Source of the DNA: an uncultured euryarchaeote
GTDB lineage: Archaea; Thermoplasmatota; Poseidoniia; Poseidoniales; Thalassarchaeaceae
NCBI GenBank assembly: GCA_937876055.1
Contig: CALEIW010000019.1
Span: forward strand, 1 to 13,822
DNA length: 13,822 nt
Direction: 5' to 3'
Shown here piece by piece: positions 1 through 7,348 of the stretch; the first letter of the stretch is position 1; each line of letters opens with the position of its first letter. A program made the translations under genes and the position numbers. The notes below the pieces were generated by a model that was not told where the DNA came from, ran no database searches, and saw nothing but the letters and a program-made list of their open reading frames with translations.

Positions 1-189
1 AAAGTTCTGACTACAAGGCAACAAGAAGTGCTATCATTTGCCGTTGAAAGAGGATATTACGAAGAAGGAGGATCTCTAACAATAAAGGAACTAGCAGATG
101 AGATGGGAATCTCTCGCTCAACTTTCGGCGGACACCTACAAGATGCTGAAAGAGCAGTGATGCATAAGGCCGGTTCAGACTTGAGTTGA
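1..189 (+). CDS. HTH_10 (Bat-type) DNA-binding regulator, C-terminal fragment
   Basis: The frame is open from the first base of the window to TGA at 187-189, giving the last 62 residues of a protein whose start lies outside. The pattern LTTRQQEVL (residues 3-11), then RGYYE, then LTIKELADEMGISRSTF (26-42) and a trailing HLQDAE is the HTH_10 domain found at the C terminus of archaeal bacterio-opsin-activator-like regulators. In that family the domain is usually preceded by PAS, GAF or other sensor domains, which cannot be seen here. Its role is probably DNA binding in the cytoplasm. It lies 54 bases upstream of the molybdenum hydroxylase genes on the same strand, so it could regulate them, but adjacency is the only evidence. 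The family call is firm; the signal and targets are unknown. Confidence 0.85.
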   Translation, partial: KVLTTRQQEVLSFAVERGYYEEGGSLTIKELADEMGISRSTFGGHLQDAERAVMHKAGSDLS

Positions 190-203
190 GTCCGTAGGAC
201 TCA
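187..203 (+). repeat. Short perfect inverted repeat at the end of the HTH gene
   Basis: TGAGTCC (187-193), a three-base loop, then GGACTCA (197-203) form a perfect 7-bp stem. The left arm begins with the TGA stop codon itself. No T-tract follows, so it is not a standard archaeal terminator. It could be an RNA hairpin at the transcript end or an operator-like palindrome ahead of the molybdenum hydroxylase unit. The stem is short enough that chance is possible. Confidence 0.4.
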
Positions 204-243
204 GACCGAAGCGTAATAGAATAATCCGCAGTGGAGACTATTC

Positions 244-813
244 ATGGTGCAACACCGGCTACCGATGTTACCATCGGCTGGAGATGTCTCTTGGGTAGCA
301 TCGGTTAATGGTGTGAAGAAACAATTGAACATAGTGAATAACGCGATTTTACTGGATGTATTGAGGGATCAAGCAGGTAGCCTCGGCACCAAAAGAGGAT
401 GTGACATGGGGACATGTGGTTGTTGTTCGGTATTGATTAATGGAGAGCCAAGACTATCCTGTCTTACTCTTGCCGCAGAAGCCGAAGGCTGTGAGATTAC
501 AACGGTTGAAGGCCTTGCTGATGGACATCACCTACACCCAATTCAAGAGATGTTTGCTGAATGCGGTGGGTCTCAATGTGGCTTTTGTACTCCTGGATTC
601 CTTGTAGTTGCTTCAGCATTACTTGAAGAAAATCCTAGTCCGACAGATGAACAAATTAAATCTGCGATTGAGGGGAATTTATGCAGATGCACCGGTTATC
701 AACAGATTGTCGATTCAGTTCGGGCCGCATCTGAAATCCTTACCTCAGGAGAATCTATCGAAGATTCAACCTCGCCAAAGAGCGACCCGCACCCCGGATT
801 TTCTGGAGAGTGA
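244..813 (+). CDS. Molybdenum hydroxylase, 2Fe-2S small subunit
   Basis: This is the electron-transfer subunit of a xanthine dehydrogenase-family enzyme, 189 residues. The N-terminal plant-type ferredoxin fold carries cysteines C53, C58, C61 and C73 (RGCDMGTCGCC, then LSC). The C-terminal helical domain carries the second cluster in QCGFCTPG (C112, C115) and NLCRCTGY (C147, C149). Together these would hold two [2Fe-2S] clusters that pass electrons between the molybdenum site and the FAD. C60 is an extra cysteine where the family often has alanine. No signal peptide is seen, so the enzyme is probably cytoplasmic. ATG at 244 follows GGAG (233-236) by seven bases. The next gene begins four bases after the stop. 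The family is clear; the substrate cannot be read from this subunit. Confidence 0.93.
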   Translation: MVQHRLPMLPSAGDVSWVASVNGVKKQLNIVNNAILLDVLRDQAGSLGTKRGCDMGTCGCCSVLINGEPRLSCLTLAAEAEGCEITTVEGLADGHHLHPIQEMFAECGGSQCGFCTPGFLVVASALLEENPSPTDEQIKSAIEGNLCRCTGYQQIVDSVRAASEILTSGESIEDSTSPKSDPHPGFSGE

Positions 814-817
814 TTCA

Positions 818-3601
818 ATGTCAAAAGACGGTAATGAGGATGAAATGGTTGGTTATAGGCAACAACCGGGGAAGTTGCCTTTTGCCAAACCGGGCTCCGG
901 TGGGAAAAATCAGTTCTCCCGCCCAACTGACAAAGAAATGATACCCGAATCTCAAGGAGGGGACTTAGCCCAACCATGGGGCTCCCATCGACATGACAAA
1001 TTAGTCAGTGGACAAATAATTGGCAAACCAACTGCCTTAGTAGATGGGAAATGGAAGGTAACTGGCCAGGCTCAGTATGGAGATGACATCAGATTGCCTG
1101 GAGAACTAATTGGAAGAATTATTCGCTCTCCACATCATTATGCTCGTGTTTTATCAATCGATTTTTCCAAGGCTCTTGAACTTCCAGGAGTGGTGGCGAT
1201 TGCAACTGGTGCGGATGCAGAAAATAAGTTCGGCGTTTTACCCGTAACCAAAGATGAACACGCAATGGCTGTCGAAAAAGTCCGTCATGTAGGCGATTTG
1301 GTTGCATGTGTTGCAGCAGAAGATGAGGCAACAGCACGGGAAGCTGAACGTTTAATCGAAGTCGAATACGAAATTCTAGATTCTATTCACGACATGCGTG
1401 ATGGTTTACAAGATAGTGAACACCCTATTCACGACCGAGGGAAATATCACATCGGTGATGCTAACGTCCAGAAGCGGGTTTTCCAAGAATTTGGAGATGT
1501 TGATGGAATTGAACAAAATGCGATTGCAAGTCACAAGGAAAACTGGTTATTCGCTGGAGTCAATCATGCTGCAACAGAACCTCATGCAGTGGTGGCAAAT
1601 TGGGACCCCTCGGGCAGATTGACACTCTACACTCCTCAACAAGTGCCTCACTATGTTCATCGAGCCCTAGCTGATGTGCTAGAAATTCCGATGCATCAAA
1701 TCAACGTTTACAGAACCTTTGTAGGAGGTGGATTTGGAGGTAAATCTGACCCATTTCCTCATGAGATGTGCTCTGCGATTTTGGCAAGGAAGTCCGGCCG
1801 ACCCGTTAGAATTACTTTCGACCGTGAGGAGGTATACTGGATCAATCGTGGTCGCCATCCATCCAGAATCGAAATGAACCTCCATGCAGACGAACAAGGT
1901 CGTATTTGTGGAATTGAAACCGATGCACTGATTGACGGCGGTGGTTTTGCCTCATTCGGACACGTAACCACCTACTACAACGGAGTTCTACATACAGCCC
2001 CCTATGAAATTGGAGCCTTCCATTACACTGGTGCTAGAGTGTGGACCAATAAGCCGGCAAGCGGAGCCATGCGAGGCCATGGGGCTGTAAATTCTCGTTG
2101 TGCGGTAGAGACAGGATTAGATGATTTAGCAGAGCAATTATCTGTTGACCCTATTGACCTCAGACTAGCCAATTTACTACCCCCGCATTCCGCTACAATA
2201 ACTGGATTCAGGGTAACAAGTATAGGAATGCGAGAATGTTTAGAGAGAGTGAAGCAAGAAAGTGGATGGGATGAAAAATTTAGGAAAATGCCACTAGGAA
2301 AGGGAATTGGAATAGGCTGTGGATTCTTTATTTCGGGTTCAGGATTACCCATTCATTGGGACCCGAATAAATTCCCACATGCAACAGTCCATCTAAAAAT
2401 CGACATGGATGGAGGTGTAACAGTCCACACAGGTGCGGCTGATATCGGTCAGGGATCTGACACAGTAGTCGCTCAATCGGTAGCAGAAGTTTTGGGACTC
2501 CCTCTGGATTTGATTCGAATCCGGTCTAAGGAATCAGACACCTCACCAGTCGATTTGGGTTCATATTCTTCGAGAGTGACTTTCATGAATGCAAATGCAG
2601 CGATTTCAGCAGCAATGCAAATTCGCGATGAATTACTCGATGCTACGGCTGAAATCACCGGGGCGGAGCGGGGGAAATTAGTCATAGGCGACCGCCGTAT
2701 ATTTGCAAAAAATGACCCTGCGGTAGGTGTATCTTACCTCGAAGCCCTTCACAAAGCGCAAGAGGACCGAGGAGCCCTAGTGGCATCAGGCGCATACAGA
2801 ACTCCTCCTATGGGTCGTACTCACAAAGGTGCAGCCGCTGGATTAGCACCTGCATATTCCTTCTCTGCCTATGTTGCAGAAGTTTCTGTAGATGTTGAAA
2901 CCGGTCAAACAAAAGTCGACAAAGTTTGGGCTGCTCACGATTGCGGTAAGGCACTGAATCCGCTGGCAGTCAAGGGACAGATAATCGGCTCTTGCCATAT
3001 GGGGATGGGACAAGTTTTGAGTGAAGAAATGAAGTATGGCAGAAGTGGACATTTGATGAATCCTGACTTATTGGATTACAAGATTCCAAGTGTACATGAA
3101 ATGCCTGATGTCTTTCCAATAATTGTCGAATCTAATGACCCGGAAGGGCCATTCGGTGCCAAGGAAGCGGGAGAAGGCCCACTTCTTCCTATCCTACCCG
3201 CAGTTTGTAATGCGGTTTACGATGCAATTGGAGTTAGGACCGCTGAATTACCAATTACTCCTGACAGATTACTAAGACTCATCGAAAGAAAATGTAAGGC
3301 TGAAGGAGTAGATGACCCGTTAGAATTACCGAGCCCGCGACTAGAACATTCTGAACTCCAATCTGTGCTATTGAATAGAGCAACAGAGCATGCAAAGCGC
3401 GATCTAGATCGACGGCATAACGAAAATAGAGAACCATACCACAACGGAGCATTGTTTGGATTAGACCCCACAACACCCCCAGACGAAGTCGATGAAAAAT
3501 GGGCGGTAAATGTTATTCCGTCTGAGGAATATCTGGCTGACCCTCGCTTAGCAGGTAGTGCTTGGAAGCATACAGAAAGAAGACATCGAGGTGATTCCTG
3601 A
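818..3601 (+). CDS. Molybdenum hydroxylase, molybdopterin-binding large subunit (4-hydroxybenzoyl-CoA reductase-like)
   Basis: Catalytic subunit, 927 residues. I chose ATG 818 because GGAG (805-808) sits nine bases upstream and the small-subunit gene ends at 813; the open frame extends further upstream, inside that gene. The conserved core starts near residue 68 (GKPTALVDG, then TGQAQYGDD). Molybdopterin-site motifs are FVGGGFGGK (301-309), SGAMRGHGAVN (415-425) and IGQGSDTVVAQ (543-553). The catalytic glutamate is probably E786 in AKEAGEGP. The GAMRGHG motif resembles the alpha subunit of 4-hydroxybenzoyl-CoA reductase more than xanthine dehydrogenase (AFRGFG) or form I CO dehydrogenase (AYxCSFR). 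A poorly conserved stretch of about 65 residues precedes the core, and about 105 residues follow the usual end (PITPDRLLRLI, 812-822). Its stop overlaps the next start by one base. The family is firm; the substrate is inferred at low confidence. Confidence 0.92.
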   Translation: MSKDGNEDEMVGYRQQPGKLPFAKPGSGGKNQFSRPTDKEMIPESQGGDLAQPWGSHRHDKLVSGQIIGKPTALVDGKWKVTGQAQYGDDIRLPGELIGRIIRSPHHYARVLSIDFSKALELPGVVAIATGADAENKFGVLPVTKDEHAMAVEKVRHVGDLVACVAAEDEATAREAERLIEVEYEILDSIHDMRDGLQDSEHPIHDRGKYHIGDANVQKRVFQEFGDVDGIEQNAIASHKENWLFAGVNHAATEPHAVVANWDPSGRLTLYTPQQVPHYVHRALADVLEIPMHQINVYRTFVGGGFGGKSDPFPHEMCSAILARKSGRPVRITFDREEVYWINRGRHPSRIEMNLHADEQGRICGIETDALIDGGGFASFGHVTTYYNGVLHTAPYEIGAFHYTGARVWTNKPASGAMRGHGAVNSRCAVETGLDDLAEQLSVDPIDLRLANLLPPHSATITGFRVTSIGMRECLERVKQESGWDEKFRKMPLGKGIGIGCGFFISGSGLPIHWDPNKFPHATVHLKIDMDGGVTVHTGAADIGQGSDTVVAQSVAEVLGLPLDLIRIRSKESDTSPVDLGSYSSRVTFMNANAAISAAMQIRDELLDATAEITGAERGKLVIGDRRIFAKNDPAVGVSYLEALHKAQEDRGALVASGAYRTPPMGRTHKGAAAGLAPAYSFSAYVAEVSVDVETGQTKVDKVWAAHDCGKALNPLAVKGQIIGSCHMGMGQVLSEEMKYGRSGHLMNPDLLDYKIPSVHEMPDVFPIIVESNDPEGPFGAKEAGEGPLLPILPAVCNAVYDAIGVRTAELPITPDRLLRLIERKCKAEGVDDPLELPSPRLEHSELQSVLLNRATEHAKRDLDRRHNENREPYHNGALFGLDPTTPPDEVDEKWAVNVIPSEEYLADPRLAGSAWKHTERRHRGDS
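3588..3595 (+). promoter_or_regulatory. Strong Shine-Dalgarno site for the FAD subunit
   Basis: GAGGTGAT is complementary to the usual 16S rRNA 3' end. It lies inside the end of the large-subunit gene. GAGG is nine bases from ATG 3601, and the stop TGA and the start ATG share one base (TGATG). This supports translational coupling and the start at 3601 over the second in-frame ATG at 3607. Confidence 0.7.
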
Positions 3602-4590
3602 TGCGTATGCCTCCGTTCCAATTACATACACCAACTAGCCTCGAGGAGGCAATTTTGATTGCTGGCGATATGACTTCCAAAAAGCAAGAATTTGATTGGG
3701 TTGCTGGAGGAACTGACTTACTTCCAAATTACAAATGGCACCTCAACGTCAAAGCAAATGTAATTTCTCTTGCGAAGATAAGTGAATTAACGGAACTCAA
3801 TGAGACGCACATTGGAGCTATGGTACGACTTCAAGACCTAGTCCAATCAAGTGCTACCCATCCAGTTCTTGCCAAAGCTGCAGATACTGTAGCTAGTATA
3901 ATGGTCAGGCGTTCTGGGACAGTAGGTGGTAATATTTGCCTTGATACTAGGTGTTATTGGTTCAATCAAACAGAACAATGGAGAGAATCCATAGATTGGT
4001 GCCACAAATGTGATTGCGGAACAGAAGCAGATTGCAGAGTGATTCCAAATCAAAACACACTCTGTGTGGCCACCTACCAGGCTGATCTCGCCCCAGTACT
4101 AATGTGTCTTGGAGCTACGATACACCTCGCTGGACCAAATGGTACCCGCTCTATGGCACTTAGCGAATTCTTCCAACTTGATGGGATGACTAGGAATGTA
4201 CTTCAAACAGGGGAATTAGTGACTCACCTTACACTTCCCGAAGATGTTGCGGAATGGCAAGGAGATTACCAGAAATTACGACAACGAGAATCATGGGATT
4301 TCCCTGAAGCAGGAGTTGCAGCCGTATGGAAGAAAAACGGATCGGCAAAACCAAGTCAACTTAGAGTGGCTACTACAGGGTTGGAGTCGATTCCAATGCT
4401 TCATACAAAACAGGTTGACGAGTGTCTGGATGGATGGTCCGGCGCTGAATCAATTAACGAGTTAGCAGAATCGATTAGAAAAGCTGTGAAGCCAGTTCAA
4501 AATACATGGTTCTCACCTTCTTACAGAAGAAAGATGGTGAAGGTGTTAACACGAAGGGCCTGCGCGGGGTTAATGGAGGGAGGTTCTTGA
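3601..4590 (+). CDS. Molybdenum hydroxylase, FAD-binding medium subunit with cysteine-rich (Fe-S) insertion
   Basis: FAD subunit of the complex, 329 residues. The FAD-binding motifs are VAGGTDLLPNY (34-44) and RRSGTVGGNICLDTRC (103-118). After the second motif comes an insertion with C113, C118, C134, C137, C139, C145 and C155, followed by ATYQADLAPVL. The same NxCxDTRC, WC, C, C layout occurs in the beta subunit of 4-hydroxybenzoyl-CoA reductase, where four cysteines bind an extra [4Fe-4S] cluster. The 16-residue step from C118 to C134 fits that pattern as I remember it. C145 and C155 would be the other ligands, leaving C137 and C139 as extras. Ordinary xanthine dehydrogenase and CO dehydrogenase FAD subunits lack this loop. 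The gene is translationally coupled to its upstream partner, and its stop overlaps the next start. Confidence 0.92.
   Translation: MRMPPFQLHTPTSLEEAILIAGDMTSKKQEFDWVAGGTDLLPNYKWHLNVKANVISLAKISELTELNETHIGAMVRLQDLVQSSATHPVLAKAADTVASIMVRRSGTVGGNICLDTRCYWFNQTEQWRESIDWCHKCDCGTEADCRVIPNQNTLCVATYQADLAPVLMCLGATIHLAGPNGTRSMALSEFFQLDGMTRNVLQTGELVTHLTLPEDVAEWQGDYQKLRQRESWDFPEAGVAAVWKKNGSAKPSQLRVATTGLESIPMLHTKQVDECLDGWSGAESINELAESIRKAVKPVQNTWFSPSYRRKMVKVLTRRACAGLMEGGS
4575..4583 (+). promoter_or_regulatory. Shine-Dalgarno site that fixes a TTG start at 4587
   Basis: The purine run GGAGGGAGG lies within the last codons of the FAD-subunit gene. Its first GGAGG ends seven bases before TTG 4587, the spacing seen for other starts in this window. 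It argues that the exported protein starts at TTG 4587 rather than at the upstream in-frame ATG at 4506, which would add 27 residues ahead of the signal peptide. Confidence 0.7.
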
Positions 4591-5528
4591 GCAGAGGAAT
4601 TATACCGATTTTTCTAATCACTGCAATAATTATTGCAACAATTCCAAACTCAATGGCTCAACCTGAACCGTCCCTGGGAAATTGGGAACTAGGTATTGAA
4701 TATCCAGATGAAGACGATAGTAACCCATTCGTAGTTTCCGAGGCAGGCATGGCTTCGATTACAATGTTTGTCGATAATCAAGGTCTGCTCTCTGTAAAGG
4801 TTGCTTTTGAGTATGAATTTCCTTTTGATGCAGAAATTATGGGTGCTCCCGAAGATGCGACGATAGAGCCTGGAAATAACGATTCATTCACAATCATGGT
4901 TCGAGGTATCGATGTATACGAAATCGATGCTGGTAAAATAGAATCCTTCACAATTACTGCTAATTTACAAGAGAGGAATGGAATGCCTGTTATAATTCCT
5001 GAAAATCAAGAAAAAATTGGCGACTTAGAAATTCCTGAAATTTTCTTGCTGAATGTGGAAATTGCTGATCCTGTTGGACCCATGAATTCAGGAACAGATT
5101 CAATCCTCAAAGTTACTGTTACAAACGAAGGGAACTCTAGAGACAAAGTTCGCGAATTGGAAGTCACTGACGACTGCCCTCTGATGACTACTGACTCCGG
5201 ACTTGATGCCTTACTTACAAGGAACATTGAGAAGGGAGGCAAGACTACTGCAGACCTCAAAGTAACTGCCTCAGAAAGTCATCCTCAACGGAATTGTCGA
5301 GTAGAAGTTACTGTTGCTTCAGATGGTGCAGATGGGAGTCAGCTTTCAACAGACTTTACACGAATAACCGTTGAACAGCCACCAACAAATAGCCAAGATC
5401 CTGATGATCCAGGTGATGAAGAAGACCCTGTGGAAGTGGTCACATCAAATCTCCCTGCTCCCGGGATAAGTGTCATTCTTTGTTCGCTAATTGGCGCACT
5501 ATTTGTTAATGCTAGAAGAATACAATAA
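4587..5528 (+). CDS. Exported Ig-like/beta-sandwich protein with C-terminal sorting-type anchor
   Basis: With TTG 4587 as start the product has 313 residues. The N terminus is a signal peptide: SRG, a hydrophobic core (about residues 5-20), then NSMA with likely cleavage after A24. The exported part is rich in beta-strand-like sequence, with two regions (about 30-130 and 150-262) that resemble tandem Ig-like folds such as VTVTNEGNSRDKV. Two cysteines in the second region (C197, C237) could form a disulfide. A Pro/Asp/Glu-rich linker (264-284) leads to LPAPG (289-293), a hydrophobic segment and the basic end NARRIQ. This tripartite tail resembles archaeal PGF-CTERM-type sorting signals or a simple membrane anchor. 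The start overlaps the FAD-subunit stop by four bases (TTGA). No enzyme motif is visible and the function is unknown. Confidence 0.82.
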   Translation: MSRGIIPIFLITAIIIATIPNSMAQPEPSLGNWELGIEYPDEDDSNPFVVSEAGMASITMFVDNQGLLSVKVAFEYEFPFDAEIMGAPEDATIEPGNNDSFTIMVRGIDVYEIDAGKIESFTITANLQERNGMPVIIPENQEKIGDLEIPEIFLLNVEIADPVGPMNSGTDSILKVTVTNEGNSRDKVRELEVTDDCPLMTTDSGLDALLTRNIEKGGKTTADLKVTASESHPQRNCRVEVTVASDGADGSQLSTDFTRITVEQPPTNSQDPDDPGDEEDPVEVVTSNLPAPGISVILCSLIGALFVNARRIQ

Positions 5529-5532
5529 TTCA

Positions 5533-5545
5533 GTTTTCTTTTTTC
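5533..5545 (+). terminator. T-rich archaeal-type terminator
   Basis: A run of T broken by one C (GTTTTCTTTTTTC) begins four bases after the TAA stop of the exported-protein gene. Archaeal RNA polymerase commonly stops at such U-rich stretches without a hairpin. It would close the molybdenum hydroxylase transcription unit. Confidence 0.6.
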
Positions 5546-5606
5546 GGATTTCATCATCAAAATCAACTCACTGGAATAGTGCAATATGCACATCAGACCA
5601 TGCAAA

Positions 5607-5623
5607 ATTACCATAGTAATGGT
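5607..5623. repeat. Two overlapping small palindromes in the intergenic region
   Basis: ATTAC (5607-5611) pairs with GTAAT (5616-5620) across CATA. In the same bases ACCAT (5610-5614) pairs with ATGGT (5619-5623) across AGTA. The two alternative stems share sequence and lie 20-30 bases upstream of the possible TATA box, a place where an archaeal regulator could bind. Each arm is only five bases, so this is suggestive at best. Confidence 0.25.
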
Positions 5624-5638
5624 GCCCTGTAATCAACA

Positions 5639-5648
5639 ACATATATCT
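5639..5648 (+). promoter_or_regulatory. Possible TATA box for the DUF4350-MoxR-DUF58 unit
   Basis: The sequence ACATATATCT is the best TATA-like element in this gap, with A-rich bases upstream that could serve as a BRE. Transcription would begin roughly 25 bases downstream (about 5668-5675), leaving a leader of about 50 bases before GTG 5721. The preceding T-tract and the 192-base gap support a new promoter here. The exact element is a guess from pattern alone. Confidence 0.4.
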
Positions 5649-5682
5649 GTGGAATGAGGTTCGCCAAGAAGCGTGGGTGTGC

Positions 5683-5696
5683 TTAGCCTATGCTAA
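5683..5696 (+). repeat. Small hairpin in the leader ahead of the DUF4350 gene
   Basis: TTAGC (5683-5687), a CTAT loop and GCTAA (5692-5696) form a 5-bp inverted repeat between the inferred transcription start and the ribosome binding site. It ends 10 bases before the purine run GGAAGGG (5707-5713). It could be a leader structure that affects translation, but it is short and AT-containing. Confidence 0.25.
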
Positions 5697-5720
5697 ATCT
5701 TTGAATGGAAGGGAATAATT

Positions 5721-7322
5721 GTGGCTGAAGATAAATCAGAAGAGGCTAATTTCACTAGAATGGTGGTTGGCTCCGTCGCTACCACAATGGTACTTCTGTT
5801 AATTCTACCAATGATTTTCGTTGCAGGAAAGTCAACCTACTATTCCGCCTACACTGAAGGCGAAGGAGGAGAGATTAGTTCACTCGCCCAAGTCACTGAT
5901 ATGCGAGATACAATGGCTACCGATGAAGGCTATTTTATCGCGAATACAATGTCTACTCCAATGCTTGTAAATGATTGGAGAGATCCTCATCGAACAGCAT
6001 TGATGATTATTGGTCCAGAGAAGCCAATCGCTGAAACTGAAGCAGAAGCAATTTACGACTTTGTAACCAAAAATGGAGGCAAGGTTATCGTCGCTGCTGA
6101 TGGAACAAATGCAAATCGATTGGCTGAGAAATTTGGCGTTACTTTCTTTGATTCTCCACTTAACGACGAAAACCAGTTTTGGATGGAATATGAAGATGGT
6201 CAACCAACCGATGGCTCTTGGCTAAACGTATGGGGCCTTGCTGCGGTTTCAGAAGATGTCAACGATATGCCACCATCTTACCTAAGGCAAGGTTGTGTTG
6301 ATACCGATGTCTTAGAGGAGAATAGAGAAAATTGTAGACTTCCTGTTATGTTCCGTTCCCCTACTGGAATGAAATTCGAACCTCTTCCAGAAGATGACCC
6401 GAGTCAGGCATCAGAAAATCAAAGACAAGTTAAGATTCTTTCAACCGCATCCCCATCTGCGTTTATCGATGTACAAGGTAACGGACTTGCAGATGACCAA
6501 AGAAACCCAGCACCTGGAGATTTATCCTTGATAATCCGTATCGATTACCCAGGAATTACCACCTTTGACAAGGTTAGCGCGGGTTCCGGCGGATTGGTAG
6601 GTGGAAATACTAGGGAACTACAAGTTACAGGTAGTATCGTCTTTGTATCCGATGAAGAGGCTTTCTCAAACAGATTGTGGAGCCTTGATGTTGCGGTTGA
6701 AAACGACATGAGTTCTTCCTGCGAACAGCAAGCCAATAACTGCTGGTTAAACACAGTAAGAGAGACATATTGGCAAGGTAACGAACAATACTTCTCCCTG
6801 CTTATTGATGATATGATGGAGCATGATAACCCGAAATTGGCTAAATCTATTCGGGATGACAAAAGCGAATTCCAAGTTGTCTTTGATGAAAGTCGACACG
6901 TTACTGGAATCATATCCGCCCCATTTGTAGAAACAATGGGTACTGTTGTACTCCTGACTTCGAATACATTCCTCAAGTGGTTGGTTGTTCTAAATGTTGG
7001 ATTGCTATTGCTAGTTGCGATGATGGTAGTTCCTGAAAAAGAAAACTGGCGTCATATTTTTGACCTTACTAGATTCAAAGAACGACCGCATAAATTGGAC
7101 CCTAGTTCCTATCGAGAACGAGTGCAAAAAGCACTATTCACTAAAGTTAGAGTTCATCACGACCTAACTAGAGATCAGATGGCGATTAAACCGCCAGCTG
7201 AGGTTCAAACGATGATTGGAGATCCAAGACTCGTTGAACTGGCATATAGCCAAAGCAGAAAATATACTCCCCAAGAATTACGTCAACTAATGGTGGCGAT
7301 AAGACGCTGGGGTAAAAACTGA
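5721..7322 (+). CDS. DUF4350-type membrane protein of a MoxR-DUF58 module
   Basis: A 533-residue protein starting at GTG 5721, preceded by GGAAGGG (5707-5713). A short cytoplasmic N terminus leads to a transmembrane helix (about 14-35) and a long extracytoplasmic domain. A second helix follows (about 417-437), then a C-terminal cytoplasmic tail of about 95 residues rich in Arg and Lys. The first half holds a DUF4350-like alpha/beta region with ALMIIGPEKP (93-102), EAEAIYDFVTKNGGKVIVA (107-125) and later GSIVFVSDEEAFSNRLW (304-320). In this family such sequence is read as a GATase-like fold without catalytic residues. All four cysteines (C192, C205, C334, C341) lie in the predicted external part and could form two disulfides. 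It heads a unit with MoxR and DUF58, a pairing seen widely in prokaryotes. It probably acts as a membrane partner of the ATPase; the precise role is unknown. Confidence 0.82.
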   Translation: MAEDKSEEANFTRMVVGSVATTMVLLLILPMIFVAGKSTYYSAYTEGEGGEISSLAQVTDMRDTMATDEGYFIANTMSTPMLVNDWRDPHRTALMIIGPEKPIAETEAEAIYDFVTKNGGKVIVAADGTNANRLAEKFGVTFFDSPLNDENQFWMEYEDGQPTDGSWLNVWGLAAVSEDVNDMPPSYLRQGCVDTDVLEENRENCRLPVMFRSPTGMKFEPLPEDDPSQASENQRQVKILSTASPSAFIDVQGNGLADDQRNPAPGDLSLIIRIDYPGITTFDKVSAGSGGLVGGNTRELQVTGSIVFVSDEEAFSNRLWSLDVAVENDMSSSCEQQANNCWLNTVRETYWQGNEQYFSLLIDDMMEHDNPKLAKSIRDDKSEFQVVFDESRHVTGIISAPFVETMGTVVLLTSNTFLKWLVVLNVGLLLLVAMMVVPEKENWRHIFDLTRFKERPHKLDPSSYRERVQKALFTKVRVHHDLTRDQMAIKPPAEVQTMIGDPRLVELAYSQSRKYTPQELRQLMVAIRRWGKN

Positions 7323-7348
7323 AACAAACAGAAAATGGAGAGAGAAAA

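Noticed and set aside
608..817. Upstream in-frame extension of the large-subunit gene
   Set aside because: It lies wholly within the well-conserved end of the 2Fe-2S subunit gene, and ATG 818 has a proper ribosome binding site.
4506..4586. Upstream ATG for the exported protein
   Set aside because: It would put 27 charged residues before the signal peptide and overlap the FAD-subunit gene by 85 bases, while TTG 4587 has a strong SD and the TTGA overlap.
5586..5657. Small open frame of 23 codons in the gap before the DUF4350 gene
   Set aside because: It has no ribosome binding site, spans the palindromes and the possible TATA box, and its composition shows no sign of coding.
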